64,000 bases of DNA from Paraspadella gotoi (GCA_051294375.1 CM119269.1:1628537-1692536), one strand, 5' to 3'; counted from the stretch's first letter, positions 19,457 to 31,454 are shown. Notes: generated by a model from the letters alone, not told the origin. A program made the numbers and translations.

Positions 19457-21946
19457 TCATTGCGACACCGCCCTCAGGATCGCGTGAACTTCCTCGGCGA
19501 CGGCGGCCAACACAAACTCGAACTGCTCCCTCGTCCTGACGAGGTGCATTCTTTGATCCCTCAGATGTTCCAGAGTGGCGGCGATGTCGATTTCTTTAGC
19601 ACCCTTGTTGATACGGTTGAGCACCATATCCAACAAAATGTAGGTACCGGTTCTCCCGCAGCCCTCGCTGCAGTGAACGACAACCGGACATGCTCTCGAC
19701 CGATAGGACTTATTAACTTTTCTTCTAAAGTCCAAAAGCGCCTTGGTCGATCGCGGAACGCTGTTTTCCCTCCACGCCAAAAAGTGGAACTGGGTCACCG
19801 TACGGGTCTCCCCAGTGTGGAGGTTTTTTAAATAAAAGGATCGAACAAGAAATTCGTCGCACCAGACATGCTCGGATACGAGATGGACCTCATAGATGTG
19901 GTAGACGTTTGCTCCATCCTCGGGCCAGTACTGAGCGCACACGTGCTTGCCACTTTCGACTAGTCTAGTCAGCATTACAATAACGGTGCACCCTTGTTCC
20001 CAGATCATCTGCCAAAAGTCCGCTGTGGTGTGCTGCAACGGCCCTTGAGTGGCGATGTAAGCTGGACTTCGCGGGTCGTGGTCGAATATCAAGGATGCAT
20101 TGATGTATTCTCGACCGTTGACACTTAGGGCATTATTTAGGATGACTCTCGAGTGATCGTAAGGCAGAACGTCAGCGTATCTGTTCGTGGCCGAGTTCTC
20201 GGGTCTCGACGCGATTTGAGTGGAGCATGGGTCTGCCTCATACGCGCAAAGGCCCTCCCACTCTAGCATGAGGCGATCCTCATTTCTTAGATGATCTTCC
20301 ATATAGGCAAGGATGATATGACCTGTACTGATGTCCATGTTGGACACGACAGGTTCCTCGCTCCAAGAGGCGCCATTCCTCTGTTTAGCGCCATTCATCA
20401 TCGGGCCACCGCCCGACACGGTGGACCCGCCGTAAATGCTGGATGCTGCGGGACTAGCCCGACCAGTGGGTACGGGAGTGCTCCTCCCTTGCCTGGCGGC
20501 CACTGCCGACGTGTGAAGCTGCTCTCCTTTCTCGGCGCCCTGGTTCTGCATCCGCTGGCGGCAAAGGTCCTGGTAGTCTTTGTGCGGCTCTGTCTCGTTA
20601 CTCGAATCCGAAAGCCGTCGCAGTTTTGCCTTTGAACTTTCATGCCGTTTGATGGCGTAAATGGTGAGGGTGCCAATCACTCCAGCGGCGCCGATACTGC
20701 ACAAAACAAAAGAGAGCGAGGCAAATCTCGAATGCCGCGGGTGTTTCTCCACCATGTCGACCTGAGTCTTGTTTCCTAAACCATGCCCTATAATGCTCAG
20801 TCCCATGCCTTTTGTAACCAGTTGCTTCTTTTCCACGGCCTTTTGAATCGCCACGCTGGCATTCAGAGGAGAGCCCTCGTTCATGCGGAACGTCACCTGT
20901 GGCCCTCTTACGTTCACGTCTCGGAAATCGTTGGAGGAAATTCCGAGGACATCAGCGAGGTTGCGAAGGAGTAGGATTCCCTCGGCCTCGTCCTTAAACC
21001 TGCGATTGACCGTCAAATACCCGTAATTGTTTTGACGGTTTTTTGAGGAACCCCTACCGCGGTTCCTCTCTGACTGCAGGTTGTTTTGCCTGCCCCTCCC
21101 CGGCTTATCCGAAGAAGGCGCCTTCCCGTACGGCCGTCTCCCTCCGTGCCTGGAAGAGCTGTCTCCCTCGACAAAAGCTTCCGCGGAGGCCCCAAACACT
21201 ACGGCTTCCGTCTTTCCATTGTTTATCTTCAGCTCGAATTCCTTCAGCGGTATCTTCTCCCCCTTCAAACCCTTCCCCACCATATGAGCGGGAACGAAGG
21301 CGAACTTGTCGAGATGCCCGCCCTTGCGCAGATGCTCCTTGATGGGGCCCCACTTGCCGTTCTTCATTTCCGCCTCGTAGATCTCGTTCCCTTCTGGAGG
21401 GAGGTTGGGGGGATCGCCGAGAAACAATTCTTGTGAACCTGGTTTCGTCGATAGCGATGGGACGCCTCCTGGCGGATCATTCAGCTTCAACCAATCCAGC
21501 CCTCCCTCGATCCCGGCGGGATCCTCCAGGGTCGGGATCCCGCTCTCGTATCCCGTTATTTTCCCGTCCGTGTCGCGCTTGACCTTTTCGAAGATCTTGG
21601 CGACGGCGATGGCGGCCTTTACCTTCCCGATGACCCGGCCGCCCGGGTCCCTGACCTCGTGGGACTTTCCCACGTCGGAAAAGTTGCCCATGACGAAGAC
21701 GCGGCTCTCCCCGGTCTCCTTGGCGTCGCCCGATGGCTTGTAGGCCTTGCCCGTCAGCATGGCCTCCCAAATCTTGAGCAGCTCGTTCTCCACCGACTTT
21801 TCCTTCTTGCTCTCGTCCTCGTCTTCCTTCTTGAGCTTCTCGGCCGAACTCATCGGCGGCGCCTCGTTGCCGAGCAAGAGTCGCATCCCGCGCACCACCT
21901 CTTCCAGCTGCTTGCGAGACAGTTGCCTGGTCTCGTGCTCGATGTT
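19457..21946 (-). CDS. PTPRN: IA-2 terminal exon: ectodomain, TM and pseudophosphatase
   Basis: One open 2,490-nt exon (829 residues, TGA at 19457) starting [20 protein letters not shown] after a CTGTACAG acceptor. Order: helical segment; a 190-residue Gly/Pro/Lys-rich linker of unknown nature ([20 protein letters not shown] onward); Arg/Asn-rich stretch; SEA-like domain; membrane helix near [20 protein letters not shown]; juxtamembrane [12 protein letters not shown] domain ending [11 protein letters not shown]. Vertebrate IA-2 splits this part into many exons, so a fused exon is unusual. Confidence 0.92.
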   Translation of the reverse strand, partial: NIEHETRQLSRKQLEEVVRGMRLLLGNEAPPMSSAEKLKKEDEDESKKEKSVENELLKIWEAMLTGKAYKPSGDAKETGESRVFVMGNFSDVGKSHEVRDPGGRVIGKVKAAIAVAKIFEKVKRDTDGKITGYESGIPTLEDPAGIEGGLDWLKLNDPPGGVPSLSTKPGSQELFLGDPPNLPPEGNEIYEAEMKNGKWGPIKEHLRKGGHLDKFAFVPAHMVGKGLKGEKIPLKEFELKINNGKTEAVVFGASAEAFVEGDSSSRHGGRRPYGKAPSSDKPGRGRQNNLQSERNRGRGSSKNRQNNYGYLTVNRRFKDEAEGILLLRNLADVLGISSNDFRDVNVRGPQVTFRMNEGSPLNASVAIQKAVEKKQLVTKGMGLSIIGHGLGNKTQVDMVEKHPRHSRFASLSFVLCSIGAAGVIGTLTIYAIKRHESSKAKLRRLSDSSNETEPHKDYQDLCRQRMQNQGAEKGEQLHTSAVAARQGRSTPVPTGRASPAASSIYGGSTVSGGGPMMNGAKQRNGASWSEEPVVSNMDISTGHIILAYMEDHLRNEDRLMLEWEGLCAYEADPCSTQIASRPENSATNRYADVLPYDHSRVILNNALSVNGREYINASLIFDHDPRSPAYIATQGPLQHTTADFWQMIWEQGCTVIVMLTRLVESGKHVCAQYWPEDGANVYHIYEVHLVSEHVWCDEFLVRSFYLKNLHTGETRTVTQFHFLAWRENSVPRSTKALLDFRRKVNKSYRSRACPVVVHCSEGCGRTGTYILLDMVLNRINKGAKEIDIAATLEHLRDQRMHLVRTREQFEFVLAAVAEEVHAILRAVSQ

Positions 21947-22307
21947 CTGTACAGGGTGTAGAAAGGGGTTGGATGGCGAAGATAAAAAGAGAAAGAAAAG
22001 TAAAAAAAAAAGGGTGGGGAAAATAAAAAAAAGAAGAAAAGAAAAAAAAAACGAAAAAGAAAAAAAAACACGAGAGAAGGAAATAAAATGTATTCAGAAA
22101 AGGGAATTAGCAAAAAATTGTCGGTAAAAAAGAAAAGGAAAAAAGGGGAAAAATAAAAATGGTTTATAAACGATTTTATTGTCCATAAAAATTATATATT
22201 TTCAATTTTTACCTGTCCAGCCATTTTCTTGGCAGATAACTCGGCTAACAGAGCAATTGTGGCTGCAGATATTTCTCCCGGTGGAATATTCACATCATCA
22301 TCGCTGC

Positions 22308-22379
<72 letters not shown>

Positions 22380-22942
22380 TATAATAATAATAATAATAAT
22401 AATAGTATCGATTTGATGTAAAATTTGTTTAACAACGGTACTCACTTAGACGTCTGGGACCCTGACCACTTAGGTCTCCGACCTGAAGAAAAAGTTTTGT
22501 TTTCAACAAGTCCATTTTTAACTTTTCTATATTCTTAATAATTAACACCAACCTGGATGAACTGGGGATTCTGAAGTTTGAGAAGTAAGGTGGTTTTGAA
22601 AATTTTGTGGCGCTGTATCTGGATACTGCAGGTTTGTCCTTCCACTCTTGCTGGTACTTAAGTCGCCCCCATCACCTAAGAATGCAATTATATTGTTAAT
22701 TTTTTTTAAAAAATGATCGAACGAATTATTGTCCAGCTTTGAAATGTTGATCTTCCTTGTTCATCCGCGAATTACCTGGGAAATCCAAGTAGTCAAATGT
22801 ATCAGCACCATCTTCAAGTTCATGAAATTGCTCTTCACCACCAACTCCATGATATTGATTGATGGGATTTTCAATTGCGTGCCCTGAATTAGAAAGAGTA
22901 TTATAAATAATAAAGTGTGGCCGCAACAAGTTTCAGAGATTC

Positions 22943-23041
<99 letters not shown>

Positions 23042-25300
23042 CCTCCGCCCTACCTTGCGGGTTCGCGCCACGGACGTAGCTTAGAAGCTCCTTTGCTTCC
23101 GATAGGTCAGAGTTTCTGTTGTCTACCGGTTTGGCGTAGTAGGTTCGGCCGCCGCCGCGGTCCGCGCTGTGCGGGACTCGATGCCGCGCGGCCTGGGTGT
23201 CGGAGAACGAGTCGTAGTAACCGTCCCTGTAGTCATCGTCATTGTCGTAGTTGGCCCATCCGTCAGAATTTGAGGGATACCAACTGTCGACGAATCTGAA
23301 AAAAAAAAAAACTTGAATTAAACTAATTTAATTAGTAATATTGATTGAATTTCATTGAAATTCGGATGAGAGCAATTACAAATTTGAAGACGACACTGCA
23401 CATTACTATCGAACTATTGTTTTTTTTTAAAGATTTTATAATAAAATGTCTTATCACCTTTGATTTTGTGGGGTTCGTGATCCTTGTCGGTACTGATGCT
23501 TTTGGCGATCCATTCCGTTGATTCCCTGTATTTCATCTCTGCCACTCATTTTATCCATTTTATCCATTTTATCCATTTCATCCATTTCATCCATTCTATC
23601 GGAAGCGGAGGTTCTTCCTCGCCCCCTTTCTCCCTCCTCTTTGTGGCTCGAACCTTTTGATTTTAAAAAAAGAGGTAAAGTCAACTGAGATGGAATCAAA
23701 TGAAATTGGTACAACCAATATAAAAATCATTCATTCATTTAATAAATAAGCCATCCTGCCCCTGATTTTGGACAGGCTTTGGTGGTTTTAATTCCCCCAT
23801 CACTATTACAAGATAATGACACGCAGGTCCCTTTCAATCAAGACTCTCACAGTCTCGTTTATTCACTCCAGAGTACCTGGCTTCCCTATCAATGAAGTGG
23901 TATAATGTTTCAAAGAATGTTTCAATTGTATGAAAGACCACTCCCTCAAGTATTAGATCGGGGAATACTATATTGTACTCCGCCAAGCATCAAAATTACA
24001 AGGAGCTAAATTTTCATGAAATATTTTTGATTATTTTATTTAATAAAAAAAAGTATTGTCATAAAAATAAGATTTGAAAGGTTCGATGCCATCTTACCTT
24101 CGGTTTCTGCAGCTGAAGCAGCGACAAAAAGTCGCCCATGTCTCCGCCGCCGCCGGATGCTGCGTCCCTCGCTCTGCGCGCCCGTCGTTACGGTTGTGCT
24201 GCAGCGAGCGCTTGGACGGTTCGTCCGAAAACTCGACGGCGTCGTCAGATTTGTCGGTCGGCGCTCGCGTCTGTCGTTCGAGGAAAGAGAGGCCGTTGTC
24301 GGCCAACGAGTCGGCTTCGTAGCCGGGGATGCTTCTTCCTCTTGGCGTCGTCGTCGGCGCCGGCGTTGACGGAGCGCGCGGGGCGTCGGTGCTCGTCGTC
24401 AAAGTACCCGTGATCCGTCAGCATCTTGTCCAGTCTGGCGATAGTCGCGGCTCGACGGCGGCGGACGCTGCGGCGCCACCTTTTGGACCTCTTTGGACTC
24501 GGTGCAGTTGTCGTGAAGGTCCTTGACCGTTAGATCCTTGTAGACCGGGTTGCCCATCCAGCTCGAGGATGCCGCGCATCAACGCACTGAGATGAGATGA
24601 GATGAGATGCAAAAAGAATAACAAAAAAATCGATGAATAATTGAAATTCTATAATTTTTGTTTTTTCCTGAATTCCTTCTCAATTGAATTCGCCAATAAT
24701 TTTTAATTTGCGAACGCGAAATACGTCGTCCAACAACTTTGATCAATCGACTAACGAGGACGTCCAAATTGACCAATCAAAAAAGCGAAGAAAAAGAATC
24801 ACCTGCGTAAATCCATCTTTCCAGGTAAAAGATTTTTGCATCAAAAGAGAAATCTCGGCCTCGAGCAGTTCCAGCGTGTCCGAGTCGAGATCCAGTCTCA
24901 AGGGGTGCTTGTGCAGCTCTTTGTTCAAGCATTGCCCGAACAGGTTGTCCTCTAGACAAACCTGGGGTGGGGGGGACGAGGGAGGAAAGTGGAGGAAAGA
25001 AGAGAAGAGGGAAAAGGAGATTAAAAAAATAAAGAAAAGAGGTGGAGGAAAAAGTGAAAGAGAAGGGAAAGAAAAGTAGAAATGAAAGAAAAGTAAAGAG
25101 AGGAAAAATGGGGATAAAAGAAAAATTCAATTAAAAAAAAAAAATGTATTCCGTTGTACTACGGTGTACGGACAAACTCCGACACCGCGAAAAAAAAATT
25201 AGGTGACCATTAGAAAAAAACTTACCTCACTTTTGTCACAAAGGTCTCTGGAACTGAATTTGCAGCCTGCAAAAGAACGAAAAGGATGGAAAGGGAGAGG

Positions 25301-25345
<45 letters not shown>

Positions 25346-25717
25346 AATTAAGACAACATTTTTCTATCGCCGTCGATTCCCTCCCACGCGCGGTCTCATC
25401 TGTTCTTGAACGCTTTCCCAAAATTACCCACACATTGATGCCCACATTGATTGCCCACACTCATCCGTTCCAACCTCTCGTCCACACTCACCGATCTTCC
25501 CGGGAATCCATTGAGAAGCCTCCGCGTTGTCCGCGACGACGACGACGACTATCGCGACGACGACGACGACGAGCAACTGGACGAACGGGGCGACACTAGA
25601 GGGGGTGGAACGGCGCGAATACCCAAGCGGCGACGTCGGCCCGGCTTCACGCCGAGACCACGAACCGGCGTCGGTCGGCGGGAGGACGTGGAGGCGGCGT
25701 CTCCGAAGCGGCGTCAT
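19457..25717 (-). CDS. PTPRN: Receptor-type tyrosine phosphatase-like N (IA-2)
   Basis: Eleven exons: 25717-25492, 25266-25226, 24961-24803, 24586-24098, 23653-23458, 23295-23054, 22883-22776, 22675-22553, 22482-22446, 22303-22213, 21946-19457. Product about 1,400 residues, longer than vertebrate IA-2. IA-2 is a membrane protein of neuroendocrine dense-core vesicles that controls vesicle number and secretion (family knowledge). Exon 1 starts at the only good ATG and has a long n-region and a poly-Val/Ile signal core. Exons 2-3 encode the RESP18-homology region ([34 protein letters not shown]). The last exon has the SEA-like mature ectodomain ([19 protein letters not shown]), a membrane helix, [29 protein letters not shown] and the PTP domain. 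The P-loop is [10 protein letters not shown] and the WPD loop is WRE, so it should be catalytically dead, as in known IA-2 proteins. Exon 4 has broken frames (see its own entry). Confidence 0.93.
22306..22402. repeat. (AAT)n microsatellite
   Basis: About 95 bp of AATAAT directly upstream (on -) of the 22213-22303 exon acceptor of IA-2. Confidence 0.95.
22947..23039. repeat. (CT)n microsatellite
   Basis: Uninterrupted CT run of about 90 bp, 15 bases beyond the donor side of the 23054-23295 IA-2 exon. Confidence 0.95.
23054..23295 (-). CDS. PTPRN: IA-2 exon: acidic Tyr/Asp-rich luminal segment
   Basis: Encodes [20 protein letters not shown] then [20 protein letters not shown], entering in phase 2 from the preceding exon (AG+A = Arg). 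No recognised domain; it belongs to the poorly conserved luminal pro-region between RESP18 and SEA-like domains. Confidence 0.75.
23458..23653 (-). CDS. PTPRN: IA-2 exon with coded MDE/MDK repeats
   Basis: Reads [20 protein letters not shown] then [20 protein letters not shown]. The ATGGATAAA/ATGGATGAA nine-base repeats are in frame. Phase 1 in, phase 2 out, donor AG/GTGATA. Confidence 0.65.
23701..23965. repeat. Dispersed repeat family R1, copy b
   Basis: Starts AAATTGGTACAACCAATATA, then AATAAATAAGCCAT, GGCTTTGGTGG, ATTACAAGATAATGACA, CACAGTCTCGTTTATTC, GGCTTCCCTATCAATGAAGT and TATAATGTTTC. It is in the IA-2 intron between exons 4 and 5. Confidence 0.85.
24098..24586 (-). CDS. PTPRN: IA-2 exon 4 region with multiple frame breaks
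   Basis: Clear acceptor (CATCTCAG) and donor (CCGAAG/GTAAGA), but the plausible peptide jumps frames: [85 protein letters not shown]. At least three one-base shifts are needed. Because neighbouring exons are intact and phased, local sequence error is likelier than pseudogenisation, but unrecognised small introns are possible. Confidence 0.55.
24803..24961 (-). CDS. PTPRN: IA-2 exon: RESP18-homology domain core
   Basis: Encodes [20 protein letters not shown] then [20 protein letters not shown] and [13 protein letters not shown]. It matches the vertebrate IA-2 pattern C-x-x-D-x-LFGQC ... S-x-x-W-x-D-x-x-TQ, which functions in vesicle sorting. 159 nt, phase 0 at both ends. Confidence 0.9.
25226..25266 (-). 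CDS. PTPRN: IA-2 micro-exon: start of RESP18-homology domain
   Basis: 41 nt encoding [14 protein letters not shown], aligning with the vertebrate GCLFDRRLC segment and splicing in phase to [11 protein letters not shown]. Acceptor TTTTGCAG, donor GAG/GTAAGT. Confidence 0.88.
25299..25343. repeat. (GA)n microsatellite
   Basis: About 45 bp GA run in the first IA-2 intron. Confidence 0.95.
25492..25717 (-). CDS. PTPRN: IA-2 first coding exon with signal sequence
   Basis: [20 protein letters not shown] opens a long Arg-rich n-region. A hydrophobic core [15 protein letters not shown] then [12 protein letters not shown] follow, with a plausible cleavage after VVADNAEA. The poly-Val is encoded by a GTC repeat. 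Donor ATCG/GTGAGT, phase 1. Confidence 0.75.
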
Positions 25718-25762
25718 GATTGAGGATTCGCTTTCTGTTTGTCGCGGGGGGGGATTGTATAA

Positions 25763-26055
25763 TTATGAAATTGAAACAACCAAAATTATTGATTCTTTAA
25801 ATAAATAAGCTATTTTGCCCCTGACTTTGGAAACTGGACACTGGACACATTGGACACATTGGACACAGTGGACAGGCTATAGTGATTTAAGACCTCCGTC
25901 ACTCTTACAAGATAATGACATAGCAGGTCCCTGCAAGACTCGCTCACAGTCTCGTTTTTTCGCTCCCAGAGTAGCTGGCTTCCCTATCAATGAAGAGGAA
26001 CCTATCATTTTTTAAAGAATGTTTCAATTGTTTAGAAGGACCTCTCCCATGATGG
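25763..26055. repeat. Dispersed repeat family R1, copy c
   Basis: Same block order as copy b, with a short tandem array (GGACACATT units, 25835-25875) inserted in the middle. It lies just upstream of the IA-2 start codon. Confidence 0.85.
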
Positions 26056-26951
26056 AGAAGAATGAAAGACAAATTTAAGAAGAATGAAAAAAAAAGAAAG
26101 ATACGAGAGAAAGGAAATAAGGAAAAAGGATATAAATTATACTTAAATGTTTGAGTCGAGAATGATAAACTGTTTTAATTGAGGGTGATACAGATTTTGG
26201 CTAAAATTGACTCTGACCCAAAGTTTCGTTTTGATTTTATAATTAAGAAGGAAATTTTGTAATTAGAAATTTATTACTTTCAAAGTTAGATTGAGTGCGG
26301 GAGAATAAGTTAAGATTTCGGAATCTCTTTGATGCCATAAATGAAAGTTCTGACATTTAATCTTGTTTCTCGCAATTTCCAATTCCACCCACGACATTCT
26401 CGTATCAATTTCTCCTTTTCCATTTCGCTTTCCCACTTTTCCACTTCAATCAGCAACTTTAATTCTCCCCATTTCATCTTCTAGTTCTCATTCACACTTG
26501 TTAATTTCATCGTTTCCTTTTATCCGCCAGACGTAATGGCTCACACTGGCTGCCGCCATTCGGTCAAACGACTCGTCTTAATCTCCTCGCGCCCGCTCGA
26601 ACCACATAGAGGCCGTTGTTTCTCTTCATTAATTTGTCGGCCAGTGAATCGCTTTCTCTCCGTCTTTCCCTTCTATTCTCGTATTATTTCCATAAGATGG
26701 GCTTTTTTTTTAGAATGAAAACATCGAAACAAAAGAAGCGGACTTGATCAGAGAGAGAGTTATTTTCGTCGGAGGGAGGGCGAGAGACGCTGTTTAGTTG
26801 AATCGTTGATGAAGCTGTCGAACAGAAGCGGCGGCGGAAGCGGCGGCGGAATCGGCGGCGGCGGTGGCGGCGGAGGAGGAGGAGGAGGTTGAAGAATCAA
26901 ATCTTTGTTGTACGGGATAGAATAGCGTTGTAAAAATTCTAAATTTAACTT
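26056..26951. other. Upstream region of IA-2; possible 5' UTR/promoter
   Basis: No coding exon. AT-rich to 26380, then mixed; 26825-26890 is a GCGGCGG/GGAGGA-rich CpG patch that could be a transcription start region for the leftward IA-2 gene. A short open frame at 26536-26718 (+) has no homology I recognise. Confidence 0.35.
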
Positions 26952-27153
26952 TAATTAAAATTCTTTGTGGTATAATCCTTTCTTTTCGTTGTGTAATAAT
27001 TAGAAGAGTTTGAAATGAATTTTCAACAACGATTTTATTTTTAAACTTTTTAATGCTGATGAAGGCTTGTAGTTAAGCCGAAACATGTCCGTTTTTTATT
27101 AAAAATAAAATCGTTGTTGAAAATTCATTTCAAACTCTTCTAATTAAAATTCT
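26952..27153 (+). mobile_element. Hammerhead-bearing element, copy 2
   Basis: Bounded by the 13-bp direct repeat TAATTAAAATTCT (26952-26964, 27141-27153). Order: direct repeat; conserved box ATAATCCTTTCTTTTCGTTG; a perfect 47-bp arm (26998-27044); hammerhead; the complementary 47-bp arm (27099-27145); direct repeat overlapping the arm by 5 bases. Same modular order and spacing as the copy at 10683-10860. No coding capacity. Confidence 0.8.
27056..27089 (+). ncRNA. Hammerhead ribozyme motif (intact core)
   Basis: CTGATGA (27056-27062), stem II GGCTT (27064-27068)/AAGCC (27075-27079) closed by GTAGTT, GAAA (27080-27083), CATGTC (27084-27089), with predicted cleavage after C27089. Stem III is two base pairs around AT. 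Stem I is AATG pairing with CGTT, then an internal loop, then the 47-bp perfect arms. Confidence 0.92.
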
Positions 27154-27700
27154 AAAAGTGAGGAACGAACAACATTATACTAAAAAATTTTATAATAAAT
27201 TTTCAATTTACTCAGAAGGCCTTACTTAATTTAGTAATAATCCAATAAATATTAAAATTTCAAAATATTTTTTTTGTCAGATTTTTTTGCAGTTTTGGAT
27301 TCGTGATGAAAAGTTGATATAAAGAAGTATAACTCTTTTTTAAAAATTCAAATATAAAAAAGAACCTATATTTTAAATTGAAAATTAAAATTTTATATAT
27401 TATATATAGTTTTTTTAATTTTTAACTCAATGAAATATTTTTTTAAAAATGATTTAGATTTTATAAGGATAGTACTATATATAAATATAGCCTACTGCGA
27501 AAATTGAAGAATATAATTTTTTTTTTACAAATTAATGTTCACTGATGGTATGTTGTTCAATGTTCAATGTTCATAATTAGCATTTAGAATTTTCGAATGA
27601 AACTCTCACTACGCTCTAGTGTATAGTATATAGTGTATAACTTGTAGAAGATTTAATTCGGGATCCGGCCCAGTCCGTCCTTCTTATCAAATCCTTATCT
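27154..27700. other. AT-rich intergenic DNA
   Basis: Very AT-rich, including ATATATTATATATAG near 27395. No gene seen. Confidence 0.5.
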
Positions 27701-27717
27701 CCGTGTGATGAATTGAT

Positions 27718-28222
27718 GATGAATTGATGAATGAATTGATGACGAATTGCTTGATCCCTTATTCTTCATAAAATATAAAGTCAGTTGTGACCGTTGGTTG
27801 TCACGGCAACGAAAAGCGACCGTAATTCTACGCCTCGTTTGTGACCAAGACGACGACGATAACGAAGCTCTTCTCCCCCACACAATCTCATTACATCCCT
27901 CCCTCCCGCCGTTGATGTCTTCATTCCAATTCCATTATCCCATATTCCCATTCCATCAGAGAGCATGGTGATGAACTTGAATGAATATTGATGAATGAAT
28001 TGATGACGAATGCTTGATCCCTTATCCTTCATAAAATATAAAGTCAGTTGTGACCGTTGGTTTGTCACGGCAACGAAAAGCGACCGGTAATTCTACCGCC
28101 TCGTTTGTGACCAACGACGACGACGATAACGAAGCTCTTCTCCCCCACACAATCTCATTACATCCCTCCTCTCCCGCCGTTGATGTCTTCATCCAATTCC
28201 ATTATCCCATATTCCCATTCCA
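27718..28222. repeat. Tandem direct duplication (about 275-bp period), probably assembly
   Basis: 27718-27957 and 27993-28222 are the same sequence with scattered one-base indels (for example TTGGTTGTCACGG against TTGGTTTGTCACGG). It lies within a kilobase of the 25-N gap at 28645. The pattern fits an unpolished long-read extension overlapping its anchor. Confidence 0.75.
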
Positions 28223-28224
28223 TC

Positions 28225-28253
28225 TCTTTTTTCTTCTCTTCTCTCTCTCTCTC

Positions 28254-28297
<44 letters not shown>

Positions 28298-28310
28298 CTC
28301 TCTCAGAATC
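28225..28310. repeat. (CT)n microsatellite
   Basis: CT-rich run, imperfect; a related one occurs at 28443-28528. Confidence 0.9.
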
Positions 28311-28644
28311 CATTTTTTCTGAGTTGAAGAAAAGATTTTATGTAATGGAATTTTTTTTTTTTTTTTATTAGAAATTTTTGTTTGTGGGTGAAGCAGAGTC
28401 TAGGAGTCCTGAAGCTGAAGCCTGGAACCGAGGACCTTTGGAACTCTCTCTCTCTCTCTCCTCTCTCTCTTCTCTCTCTCTCTCCTCTCTCCTCTCTCTC
28501 CTCCTCTCTCCTCTCTCTCTCTCTCTGGTCCGCCCCGCCCTCGTTTTCCCAGTCATAAAAAATTCCCCGCTGGTTTTTCTCACCACGCTGGAAAGTCATT
28601 ATGCGGTGAAGAGGAGGCGCGTGAGGCGCGGCGTCCACCCGCTC

Positions 28645-28669
28645 NNNNNNNNNNNNNNNNNNNNNNNNN
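28645..28669. other. Assembly gap (25 N)
   Basis: Exactly 25 N, the same length as two other gaps in the window, suggesting a placeholder left by a gap-filling program. Confidence 0.95.
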
Positions 28670-31076
<2,407 letters not shown>

Positions 31077-31454
31077 GCATGTAGTAGGGAATTGCAATAT
31101 TTTCACCCCGCCTATAAGCACGACACCTTCAGTCATAACCTGGTTGATCATTGAATAATACCATCAGCCCTAAGGGAAGCGTGAGGACGTTCGTAAGCCT
31201 CGAGCCTGGTTCCAAGCTGCAATGGAACAGTTTCTGGGTTTTGGACCTGTCTTGAAGGCTTTCCACGCCCCCAAAGGGGTTATAGCCGTCCTCACACTTC
31301 CTGCAGGTTAGGTTCCATTGGGATTCGATCACGGTACCTAAAGCTCATCAATGAGTCATCATGCTGATGGTATTACTCAATGAGCCTCTGGGTTACGACT
31401 GAACGTCTCATGCTTCTCGGCGGGGTGCACATGTTGCAATGCCCGACTACATGC
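31077..31454. mobile_element. 378-bp MITE with long terminal inverted repeats
   Basis: Begins GCATGTAGTAGGGAATTGCA and ends with the complement of GCATGTAGTCGGGCATTGCA. The imperfect inverted repeats extend about 90 bp (both reach AATACCATCAGC). No coding capacity. A target-site duplication is not obvious. Confidence 0.85.

Noticed and set aside
24329-24526. Open frames on + strand antisense to IA-2 exon 4
   Set aside because: Shadows of GC-rich coding sequence; the RESP18-linked exon on - has splice sites and family context.
27797-27810. X-box-like GTTGTCACGGCAAC
   Set aside because: One mismatch to consensus and no associated gene; it lies in a duplicated, low-quality segment, so not called as a regulatory feature.
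31321-31345. tRNA-like B box (GGGATTCGATCAC) suggesting a SINE
   Set aside because: No A box at the right distance; it lies in the middle of the 378-bp inverted-repeat element, which explains the segment better.
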